Shown here: piece by piece, positions 24,979 through 31,668 of the stretch | Numbering within the stretch: position 1 is the stretch's first letter | How the letters are laid out: every line of letters starts with the position of its first letter | Origin: Streptomyces griseoincarnatus | GTDB lineage: Bacteria > Actinomycetota > Actinomycetes > Streptomycetales > Streptomycetaceae | Length of the DNA stretch: 64,000 nucleotides | Reading direction: 5' to 3' | Assembly: GCA_014649575.1 (NCBI GenBank) | Contig: BMTH01000003.1 | Coordinates: forward strand, 310,001 to 374,000 | Program-made: the position numbers and the translations under genes | The notes under the pieces: generated by a model | Seen by the model: the letters and a program-made list of their open reading frames with translations, nothing else | Told to the model about the DNA's origin: nothing | The model's database searches: none

Positions 24979-26345
24979 TGCCGCGACGGCTCACCGCGCT
25001 GTTCGCACTGCTGCTGCTCGCCGCCTGCACGGGCGGCGGGGGCGGGACGCCCGAACCGGCCGCCGAGGAGAAACCCGGCACGATCGTCGTGGCCAGCGGC
25101 CGGGACGTCACCGGCAGCAACGGTGTGCGGCAGCGGCTCATCGACGCCTGGAACCGGGAACAGAGACAGAAGGCGACGGGCTCGGACTTCTACCAGGCGC
25201 GGCTGGTGGAGCTGCCGGGCAGCGCCGACGAGCAGCGCAGCCAGTTGCTGGGCGCCCTGCAGTCCGGCAGCGCCCGGTACGACGTGGTGAACCTGGATGT
25301 GACCTGGGTGCCCGAGTTCGCGGAGGCGGGGCTGGTGCGGGCGCTGCCGGACGACCTCGTGGACGCGGACGTCATCGGTCCGGTCGCGGAGACCGCCCGG
25401 TGGGACGAGAAGGTCTACGCGGTGCCGTTCAACAGCGACGTCGGCCTCCTCTACTACCGGGCCGACCTCCTGCGGAAGGCCGGTGTCGAGGAGCCGTACG
25501 TCCCCGAGGGCTTCACCTGGGAGAAGCTGCGCGGGCACATCCTCACCCTGGGCGAGAAGCTCAACACCCCCGACTACCGGAACGGCTGGACCACCCAGCT
25601 CGCCCCGTACGAGGGCCGCACGGTCAACGCGATGGAGGCGTTCGCCACGGCCGTGCCCGGCCTGAGACTGGTGGACGAGCACGGCCGCTACACGGGGAAC
25701 GTGGAGCAGCTGAGACGGGGCGTGCAGGAACTCGCCCACCGCGTCGTCCCGCTCTCCGTCTCCTCGCAGGCGAAGGAGCACGACGAGACCGGCTCGACGA
25801 GCGAGTTCACCGAGGGGGGTACGGCCTTCCTGCGCGCCTGGCCCTCCGCCTACCCCACGCTGTACCGGGTGTTCGGGGCACGGCTCGGGGTGGCGCCGCT
25901 GCCCGGGCGGGCGGTGCTCGGCGGACAGAACCTGGCGGTGACCACCTCGTCGGAGCGGGCACGGAAGGCGACCGAGCTGATCCGGTTCCTCACCGGCCGG
26001 CAGAGCGAACGCTGCCTGCTGGAGGCCGGGTTCGCGGCGACCCGCGCCTCGGCCTACGGACGTTCGCTGCGGTGCCCCGCGGAGATCTCCGCCGCGCCCG
26101 CCCCCTCCCCGACGGGGGAGGCCGACGAGGTGCCGCGCGGGGACGAGGGACGCCCCGGGCTCACGGACGCGATGCTCAGGAGGGCGCTGGAGCGGGCCGT
26201 GCACCGCCCGAGGACTCCGCTCTACGGCGCCTTCACGCAGACTCTCATCACGCAGCTCGGCCCGCTCGTCGAGAGCGGCTCGGCCAACCAGGACGCGCTG
26301 GCGCGGAGCCTCGACGAGGCGCTGCGCAGAGCCCTGCCCGGATGA
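24978..26345 (+). CDS. Orphan ABC-type solute-binding lipoprotein (family 1)
   Basis: 455 residues. The signal peptide MPRRLTALFALLLLAAC ends in a lipobox with Cys17. The mature part is an extracellular solute-binding protein of the sugar type: GTIVVASGRDVTGSNGVRQR, VVNLDVTWVPEFAEAGL, VYAVPFNSDVGLLYYRADLL, FTEGGTAFLRAWPS and GGQNLAVTTSS. The C-terminal ~90 residues are helical. It overlaps the caspase gene by one base, and no permease or ATPase gene is nearby. It probably acts in ligand sensing with the caspase ectodomain, which has the same kind of fold, rather than in transport (inference). Confidence 0.88.
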   Translation: MPRRLTALFALLLLAACTGGGGGTPEPAAEEKPGTIVVASGRDVTGSNGVRQRLIDAWNREQRQKATGSDFYQARLVELPGSADEQRSQLLGALQSGSARYDVVNLDVTWVPEFAEAGLVRALPDDLVDADVIGPVAETARWDEKVYAVPFNSDVGLLYYRADLLRKAGVEEPYVPEGFTWEKLRGHILTLGEKLNTPDYRNGWTTQLAPYEGRTVNAMEAFATAVPGLRLVDEHGRYTGNVEQLRRGVQELAHRVVPLSVSSQAKEHDETGSTSEFTEGGTAFLRAWPSAYPTLYRVFGARLGVAPLPGRAVLGGQNLAVTTSSERARKATELIRFLTGRQSERCLLEAGFAATRASAYGRSLRCPAEISAAPAPSPTGEADEVPRGDEGRPGLTDAMLRRALERAVHRPRTPLYGAFTQTLITQLGPLVESGSANQDALARSLDEALRRALPG

Positions 26346-26364
26346 GCGGGACCTGGCGGGGGGC

Positions 26365-26532
26365 CTACCGCTCGGCGGCTTCCACTCCCGCCGGTGCGGT
26401 GGTCCCGGAGCCGGCGTCCGGGCCGACGGCCTTCGGGCCGGCGTTCGCCGCCAGGACCAGCGCCGCGACCGCGGCGAGAGCCGCGATGAAGCCTCGGGCG
26501 TAATGCTCGGTGGGGTGGGTGCGTTGCAGCAC
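26365..26532 (-). CDS. Small single-helix membrane protein, 55 aa
   Basis: Begins at a GTG (26530-26532) with GAGG 5 nt upstream and ends at a TAG at 26365-26367. The sequence VLQRTHPTEHYARG leads into one hydrophobic helix FIAALAAVAALVLAANAG and a short Gly/Pro/Ala tail. Its third-position GC is as high as in the neighbours, and the hydrophobic block is clean, which argues for a real gene. It is divergent from the XRE-TPR regulator at 26630; an AT-rich repeat lies between the two. Function unknown. Confidence 0.65.
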   Translation of the reverse strand: MLQRTHPTEHYARGFIAALAAVAALVLAANAGPKAVGPDAGSGTTAPAGVEAAER

Positions 26533-26553
26533 GGCGACCTCGCAACAGCGACG

Positions 26554-26583
26554 GGTTAAGCAGGTTTAATTCGCGGTTTAACC
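26554..26583. promoter_or_regulatory. AT-rich operator/promoter between the 55-aa gene and the XRE gene
   Basis: GGTTAA (26554-26559) and TTAACC (26578-26583) form an inverted pair. Inside it the heptamer GGTTTAA occurs at 26563 and 26575, with GGTTAAG at 26554, so there are three heptamer copies at 9- and 12-nt spacing. Such an AT-rich island is striking in this DNA and sits midway between divergent starts. It is a likely binding site for the XRE protein. Confidence 0.6.
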
Positions 26584-26629
26584 TAGGGGCTGTCCGACGC
26601 GAACGGCAAGGGGCACTGGGGGAGTTGGC

Positions 26630-27973
26630 ATGGGGGAGCGGGACGAGCCGGGCACGATCGGGCGGCGGGTGCAGCAGCTGCGCGTGGCGCGCGGACTGAC
26701 ACAGAAACAGCTGGCGGAGCCGGTGTACACCCCCGCCTACATCTCCACCCTGGAGGCCGGCCGGGTGCGCCCCTCCGACGACGCGCTGCGGCACCTCGCC
26801 GAACGGCTCGGAGTCGAGTTCGACGAACTGGCGACCGGGCGTTCGGCGCGCCAGGTGACCGAGATGCGACTGCGGCTGACCGAGGCGCAGCGGGTCCTCG
26901 CCGTCGGGGAGGCGGAGTCGGCGGTGGAGCAGTACACGGCGCTGCTGGCCGAGGCGGAGGCGCAGGAGCTGCCGGAGGAGCAGGCCGCCGCGCTGCTCGG
27001 ACTCGGGGAGTGCGCACTGGACACCGGCGAACTCGTGGACGGACGGCGGTACTTCGAGGAGGCCGAGGAGCGGCTCGCGGACGCCCCACTGCCGGCGCGG
27101 GTGCCGGCGCTGCGCGGCCGGGCCGTGGCGCACTACCTCGCGGGGGAGCTGCGGTACGCGGTGTACCTGCTGGAGAGCACGATCGACGAGCTGAACCGTG
27201 GCGGGCTGCACGACCCGGACGCGCTGCTCCTGCTGTACGCCAGCGTCATCGGGCCCTACATGGACATGGGCGCGCACGCGCGGGCCGCGCAGGCGGCGGA
27301 GTTCGCGCTCGCCCTTGCCCCGCAGTCCGGCGACCCGGCGCTGGTGGCGCGCATGCACCGGTCGGTGGCCCGCACCCTGCTCGCCGAGGGCCGCCTCGCG
27401 GAGGCGGACGCGTCACTGGCCAAGGCGGCCGAGCTGTACCGGGGCCTTCAGCTGCGCACCGAGCTGGCCAACTGCCACTGGATGCGCGGCTACGTGTACG
27501 CGCAGAACGGCGAACTGGAGCGGGCCGAGGCGGAGATGCGGGAGGCGCTGGACATGCTGTCCGCGGCCCGCGCGACCCTGTACAGCAGCCAGCTCACCGT
27601 GGAACTGGCCGACGTACTGCACCGGCGCGGGCGCTCCGAGGAGGCCGCCGAGCTGCTGCGGGACGTGCTGGGCGGGCTCTCCCCCGAGCGGGGTGCGGTG
27701 CACGCGGCGGCCGCGCACCGGCTGCTCGGCATCATCGCGGAGGACGCCCGCGACACGGACCAGGCGGAGGAGCACTACGTGCGCGCGCTCAGCCTGCTGG
27801 AACGCGCGGGCGCGGCGGGCGACCTGGCCGACCTCTGCCGCCTCCTGGGCGACCTGCTGCGCCGGACGGGCCGCGTGGAGGCGGCCCTGGACGCCTACCG
27901 CACAGGCCTGGGCCACCGCACGGCCCCGGGCACGACGACCCTGGGCCCCGCACCGGCACAGCCTCCGGTGTGA
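26630..27973 (+). CDS. XRE-family regulator with C-terminal TPR repeats
   Basis: 447 residues from the ATG at 26630 (GGGGGAG, 5-nt gap). Residues ~8-70 form an XRE helix-turn-helix (RRVQQLRVARGLTQKQLAEP...ISTLEAGRVRPSDDALRHLAERLG). The rest is a chain of about nine tetratricopeptide-like repeats, for example AAALLGLGECALDTGELVDG and LADLCRLLGDLLRRTGRVEA. This plan resembles peptide- or protein-sensing regulators of the RRNPP/Streptomyces HTH-TPR type, which also control neighbouring small secreted or membrane peptides. The divergent 55-aa membrane protein is a natural candidate partner. Confidence 0.88.
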   Translation: MGERDEPGTIGRRVQQLRVARGLTQKQLAEPVYTPAYISTLEAGRVRPSDDALRHLAERLGVEFDELATGRSARQVTEMRLRLTEAQRVLAVGEAESAVEQYTALLAEAEAQELPEEQAAALLGLGECALDTGELVDGRRYFEEAEERLADAPLPARVPALRGRAVAHYLAGELRYAVYLLESTIDELNRGGLHDPDALLLLYASVIGPYMDMGAHARAAQAAEFALALAPQSGDPALVARMHRSVARTLLAEGRLAEADASLAKAAELYRGLQLRTELANCHWMRGYVYAQNGELERAEAEMREALDMLSAARATLYSSQLTVELADVLHRRGRSEEAAELLRDVLGGLSPERGAVHAAAAHRLLGIIAEDARDTDQAEEHYVRALSLLERAGAAGDLADLCRLLGDLLRRTGRVEAALDAYRTGLGHRTAPGTTTLGPAPAQPPV

Positions 27974-28010
27974 GGGGAGGGGCGCGCGACGGGGGCCGGC
28001 CGCCGCGTGG

Positions 28011-28192
28011 GTCGCCCCGACCGGCGTCCCGCCCTCGCGGCTCGGGACGACCGACGTCGCGCCGCTCGTGCGCCGCCCGGGCCGGGGTGCCCGGCCCCGG
28101 CGAGGGACACGGAACATGCCCCGGTCCGTCGTCCGCGGCCGCCCGCGAGGGCCGCCCCGGCCGGCGTCCCGCCCTCGCGGCTCGGGACGACT
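28011..28192. repeat. Direct repeat pair of ~35 bp in intergenic DNA
   Basis: The stretch CCGGCGTCCCGCCCTCGCGG with CTCGGGACGAC occurs at about 28020-28050 and again at about 28162-28192, with similar flanks. It lies in the gene-free region 27974-28886, which holds this pair, the 29-bp array described separately, and otherwise GC-rich DNA in which I see no gene. Confidence 0.7.
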
Positions 28193-28279
28193 GACGGCGT
28201 GCGGCTCGCGCACCGGGGCGTGGGAGCCCCCGGCCGGCGTCCCGGGCGTTTCAGCCCGCACCCGCGCCCGTGCCCTCAC

Positions 28280-28505
28280 CAGCACCGCACCCGTGCCCGT
28301 GCCCGCGCCAGCACCGCGCCAGCACCGCGCCCGCACCCGTGCCCGCGCCAGCACCGCGCCAGCACCGCGCCCGCACCCGCGCCCGCGCCAGCACCGCGCC
28401 CGCACCCGCGCCCGCGCCAGCACCGCACCCGCACCCGCGCCCGCGCCAGCACCGCGCCCGCACCCGCGCCCGCGCCAGCACCGCACCCGCGCCCGCGCCC
28501 GCGCC
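28280..28505. repeat. 29-bp GC-rich minisatellite
   Basis: The marker CAGCACCGC begins at 28280, 28309, 28320, 28349, 28360, 28389, 28418, 28447 and 28476: a 29-bp period interrupted twice by an 11-bp partial unit. Each unit is built from CCCGCACCCGCGCCCGCGC-type sequence. Similar GCACCCGC runs continue to about 28560. Frames through it are only Pro/Ala/Arg/His strings, so coding use is unlikely. Confidence 0.85.
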
Positions 28506-28886
28506 GCACCCGTACCCGCACCCGCGCCCGCACCGCACCCGTACCCGCACCGCACCCGCTCCGGCGCAGGGCTCGCGGTCGGCCCCGGCCGTCATGTCGG
28601 CGGCCGCGTGGGCGCTTCCGGCCGGTAAACCCGCACGTCTTCACCCGTGCTCGCCCCTGTGCGCGGCTCGCGGCCTGCTCGGCCGCAACCCCGGTGTGCT
28701 CGCGGCCTGCCCAGCCGCAACCCCGGCGTGCTCGCGCGCCCGGGCGGGGCGTCCCGGGAGCCCCGCCCGTACCCCCACGCCCCGCGCACGCCCCGCGTCC
28801 CCGGACAGCGGTCCCGGCCCGGCGTGCCGCCGGTTTCGGGTGCCCCACCTCGGGTAGTCGGTCCGCGTTTCTGCTGGTGAGGGGAT

Positions 28887-29633
28887 GTGGTTGGCGTGCG
28901 GCCCGGGGACGGCCCGGGGGGTGGGCGGGGTGGCGCGGAGTACGAGCGGGCGGTCGGGGCCATCGCGGCGGGGCTGCGCGGGGCCGGGCCCGCCGAGGCG
29001 CCCGGACGGCTGTGCGCGGTGGCCGTGGACCTGCTGCCCGTGGACGGCGCCTCCGCGTCGCTGCGCGGGGACAGCATGCCCCTCCAGATCGCCGCGTCCG
29101 GCGGTCGCGCCGCACGGCTCGCGCAGCTCCAGGCCACCCTAGGAGACGGCCCCTGCCACCATGTGCTGCGCACCGGCGCGCCCGTCCTCGCCCGCGACCT
29201 GGAGGACGGCTCCTGCGCCGACCGCTGGCCTGTGTTCACGCAACAGGCCCTGGGCTCCGGCGTGCGCGCCGTGTACGCGCTGCCCCTCGGCTCCACGGCC
29301 GTCTGCGTCGGCACCCTCGACCTCTACCGCGCCTCCCCCGGCAGCCTCACCGCGCACCAGCTGCACGTGGCCCTGCTGGTGGCCGGCGTGATGACGGTCG
29401 CGCTGACCGACCTGCCGTACGACGCGCGGGACGCCGGCGACGGCTGGCTCAGCGGGCTGGCCGCCGACCACGACCGGGTGCACCAGGCGGTCGGCATGAT
29501 CATGGCCCAGCTGGGCGTGGGCGCCGACGAGGCCCTGGCCCGGCTGCGCGGCGACGCCTTCGCGCACGGCCTGACCGTGCTGGAGGCGGCCCTCGACGTG
29601 GTCGCCCGCCGGCGCCGTTTCGACACGCCTTGA
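28887..29633 (+). CDS. GAF-ANTAR domain protein (putative RNA-binding antiterminator)
   Basis: 248 residues from a GTG at 28887. After a Gly-rich start, residues ~20-180 form a GAF-like sensor (LCAVAVDLLPVDGASASLRG, LGDGPCHHVLRTGAPVLARDL, AVYALPLG). The C-terminal ~55 residues are an ANTAR domain (DRVHQAVGMIMAQLGVGADEALARLRGDAFAHGLTV in two parts: DRVHQAVGMIMAQLGV and GADEALARLRGDAF). ANTAR proteins bind paired hairpins in nascent RNA and prevent termination. GAF-ANTAR proteins are numerous in Streptomyces; their RNA targets are mostly unknown. Confidence 0.88.
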   Translation: MVGVRPGDGPGGGRGGAEYERAVGAIAAGLRGAGPAEAPGRLCAVAVDLLPVDGASASLRGDSMPLQIAASGGRAARLAQLQATLGDGPCHHVLRTGAPVLARDLEDGSCADRWPVFTQQALGSGVRAVYALPLGSTAVCVGTLDLYRASPGSLTAHQLHVALLVAGVMTVALTDLPYDARDAGDGWLSGLAADHDRVHQAVGMIMAQLGVGADEALARLRGDAFAHGLTVLEAALDVVARRRRFDTP

Positions 29634-29683
29634 CCCGCCCGGCCCGGTGATCAAGTGCCGTGGGCGGCCTAGGCTTTGGGGCC

Positions 29684-29959
29684 ATGGACATAGCCATCCT
29701 CTTCTGCACGTGTGTCGTGGTCCTCGGTGTCGCCTCGATCCAGACCCAGCTGACCCGCTCCGACCGCCGCGTCGCCCGGGTGGAGCGCAAACTCGACGCG
29801 GTCATGCGGCACCTGGGCCTGGAGGAGGAGGTGCCGAGGAAGGACGAGATCCTCACCCTGGTGCGGGACGGCAAGCAGGTGCAGGCGATCAAGCTGTACC
29901 GCGAGGCCACCGGCGCGGGCCTGGTGGAGGCCAAGCAGGCCGTCGACGCGATGAGCTGA
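29684..29959 (+). CDS. Small membrane-anchored protein with ribosomal L7/L12 C-terminal-like domain
   Basis: 91 residues from the ATG at 29684. One hydrophobic helix (MDIAILFCTCVVVLGVASI) is followed by a short coil and a domain LVRDGKQVQAIKLYREATGAGLVEAKQAVDAM, which copies the L7/L12 C-terminal fold (compare IKxxREITGLGLKEAKxxVD). It is not a ribosomal protein, because it lacks the N-terminal dimerisation domain and has a membrane anchor instead. The role is unknown. Confidence 0.85.
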   Translation: MDIAILFCTCVVVLGVASIQTQLTRSDRRVARVERKLDAVMRHLGLEEEVPRKDEILTLVRDGKQVQAIKLYREATGAGLVEAKQAVDAMS

Positions 29960-30021
29960 GCGCGGCGGGTCCGGCGGCGCCGGGACCATCTGCCGCCGCG
30001 TTCGCCGTTCCGTACGTCGGA

Positions 30022-30428
30022 CGGAGGGCGCGTGCCGGGGAGGGTGGGGGCGGGCTACACGGGCCCGTCCCATGGCCCCCGGCGGTGCCGGAGCGGCGGT
30101 GATCGTTGCCTTCGCCGTGCCGCAGGCCGGGCGGAGGGCGCGTGCCGCGGGTGGTGGGGGCGGGTGCACGGGCTTCACGGGCCCGTCCCATGGCCCCCGG
30201 CGGTGCCGGAGCGGCGGTGATGGTTGCCTTCGCCGTGCCGCAGGCCGGGCGGAGGGCGCGTGCCGCGGGTGGTGGGGGCGGGTGCACGGGTTGCACGGGC
30301 CCGTCCCATGGCCCCCGGGCGGTGCTGGAGCGGCGGTGATGGTTGTCTTCGCCGTGCCGTAGGCCGGACGGAGGGCGCGCGTGCCGGGGCGGAGGGGGAC
30401 GCCCCCACGGGCCCACCCCACGGCCGGC
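30022..30428. repeat. ~118-bp tandem repeat, three units and a partial
   Basis: The marker CGGAGGGCGCG occurs at 30022, 30132, 30250 and 30369 (spacings 110, 118, 119). Units share CACGGGCCCGTCCCATGGCC, GGTGCCGGAGCGGCGGTGAT and CCTTCGCCGTGCCG. The last unit breaks off. It occupies most of the gene-free stretch 29960-30519, in which no gene is seen; frames read as Gly/Arg/Pro strings on both strands. Confidence 0.88.
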
Positions 30429-30519
30429 ACGCGTGCCGCGCGTGAGTCGGGGTGGCCGGGGCGACGTCCCCGGCCATGGCGGCACCGTCGGCCCGACGGT
30501 GTCGCCCCCGCACCGGCGC

Positions 30520-31338
30520 TCAGACCCGCAGCCGCCCCTGTCGCGCGACCTCCGCGAGCCGGTCCGCGCCGAGCTGGGCCATCGCCTGGGTGACCTCCGC
30601 CCGCACCTCGCCGAACCCGCCGTTGGTGAGGACGATCGCGTCCTCGCCGACACGGATCGCCGCGAGGTCCACGGTGAGCCGGGCCGGTGCGCCGTCAGGC
30701 CCACCGCCGGTCAGTGTCACCCGCAGCGCGGCGCGGGCGTCGCCGGCGGTGTCCGGCAGCGGCAGCTCCGTCACCTCGACGTCCTGCGCGCCGGAGCGGG
30801 CCGTCTTCGCCCGGAACCGCTCGCACCTCTCGGGCAGCGTGCGCAGCCACTCCAGCGCGCGCTCCACGTCCTCCGGCCCGTGCGCGCCGATCTGCTCGCG
30901 CAGCTGGGTGCCCTCGGCGGTGTCGTCGAGGGTGACCGAGGCACGCGGCCCGGCCGGCACGCCGAACGGCTCCTCCGTGTAGAGGACCTCCAGCAGCCGC
31001 CGGCAGTCACCGTCGTCCGCGGTCGCCTTCAGCGTGCCGTCCCGCCACAGCGCGGGCCCCTGGGCGGCGGCCCACGGCGGGCCCAGGTCCGCCTCGGTGA
31101 TCAGCGCCGCTTCCAGCTGTTCGTCGTTCAGCACGGGCGTGGACCGCCCGGTCACCGCGGAGGGCGACGCCGTGGCCGACGGGGAGGGTGTCGTCGCGGC
31201 GGGCGGTTCGGACACCCCCTGGGGCAGAGCCCGCGGCACCTCCCGCTCGTAGGCCACGCAGGCTGCCGTGATCAGCAGGACGGTGACCGACAGGGCGGAG
31301 GCGATGAAGGTGCGGGCGCGGGCCGGGGCACGGGTCAT
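30520..31338 (-). CDS. Secreted lipoprotein of unknown function
   Basis: 272 residues from the ATG at 31336-31338, preceded by AGGAGG at 8 nt. The signal peptide (ARTFIASALSVTVLLITAAC) ends in a lipobox Cys at about position 27. A Pro/Ser/Thr-rich spacer (PPAATTPSPSATASPSA) leads to a folded domain of ~210 residues with conserved-looking cysteines (DGDCRRLLEVLY, PERCERF), resembling the sensor-type lipoproteins common in actinobacteria. No enzymatic motif is visible. It would sit on the outer face of the membrane. Confidence 0.8.
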   Translation of the reverse strand: MTRAPARARTFIASALSVTVLLITAACVAYEREVPRALPQGVSEPPAATTPSPSATASPSAVTGRSTPVLNDEQLEAALITEADLGPPWAAAQGPALWRDGTLKATADDGDCRRLLEVLYTEEPFGVPAGPRASVTLDDTAEGTQLREQIGAHGPEDVERALEWLRTLPERCERFRAKTARSGAQDVEVTELPLPDTAGDARAALRVTLTGGGPDGAPARLTVDLAAIRVGEDAIVLTNGGFGEVRAEVTQAMAQLGADRLAEVARQGRLRV

Positions 31339-31525
31339 CGGGATGCCTCCTGGGGGCCGGCCGTCCACGGGCGGACGTGGCGGTCGTGGTGGACGTGCTC
31401 CTACGGCACCACCGGCAGGGGCCTCCCACCAGCGCGGCGAGCCGTCCGGGTGAGCGGTCCGCACGCCTGTCGCCGCCGCGAAAACCGCGTGCGCCCGCCC
31501 GTCGCCCGTTGCTACCCTCCGCGTC

Positions 31526-31582
31526 ATGCAGCGCGCCCATGTGTCCCGCACGACGACGCCGGAGACCGTCCCGGCGCGCTGA
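31526..31582 (+). CDS. Threonine-rich leader peptide of the short ThrRS gene
   Basis: An 18-codon frame, ATG to TGA, reads MQRAHVSRTTTPETVPAR. Four of 18 residues are Thr, including three consecutive ACG codons. The stop lies 15 nt before a strong intrinsic hairpin, which is itself about 40 nt before the ThrRS start. This is the layout of a ribosome-stalling attenuator that reads charged tRNA-Thr. No strong ribosome-binding site is visible before the ATG, so translation is inferred. Confidence 0.55.
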   Translation: MQRAHVSRTTTPETVPAR

Positions 31583-31597
31583 CAGCTGACCACTGAC

Positions 31598-31627
31598 GAA
31601 GCCCCGGGGCGAGTGCCCCGGGGCTTC
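31598..31627 (+). terminator. Attenuator hairpin upstream of the short ThrRS gene
   Basis: A perfect 13-bp stem, GAAGCCCCGGGGC (31598-31610) with GCCCCGGGGCTTC (31615-31627), has a 4-nt loop. It lies between the leader peptide stop and the ThrRS start, where a terminator only makes sense if it is conditional. The following bases are not a long T run, which is usual in high-GC actinobacteria. Confidence 0.75.
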
Positions 31628-31668
31628 GCCGCGCGTGGTGCTCGCCTCCCGATCCCGAGGAGGACGCC

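Noticed and set aside
28280..28505. Possible CRISPR array
   Set aside because: Units are contiguous without unique spacers, and no cas gene is present.
28007..29650. 547-codon open frame through the 29-bp repeat and the GAF-ANTAR gene
   Set aside because: Its composition is Arg/Pro/His strings, and it overlaps a recognised gene in another frame.
31339..31668. T-box riboswitch before the ThrRS gene
   Set aside because: No T-box antiterminator sequence or specifier-loop pattern was seen; the leader-peptide arrangement explains the hairpin better.
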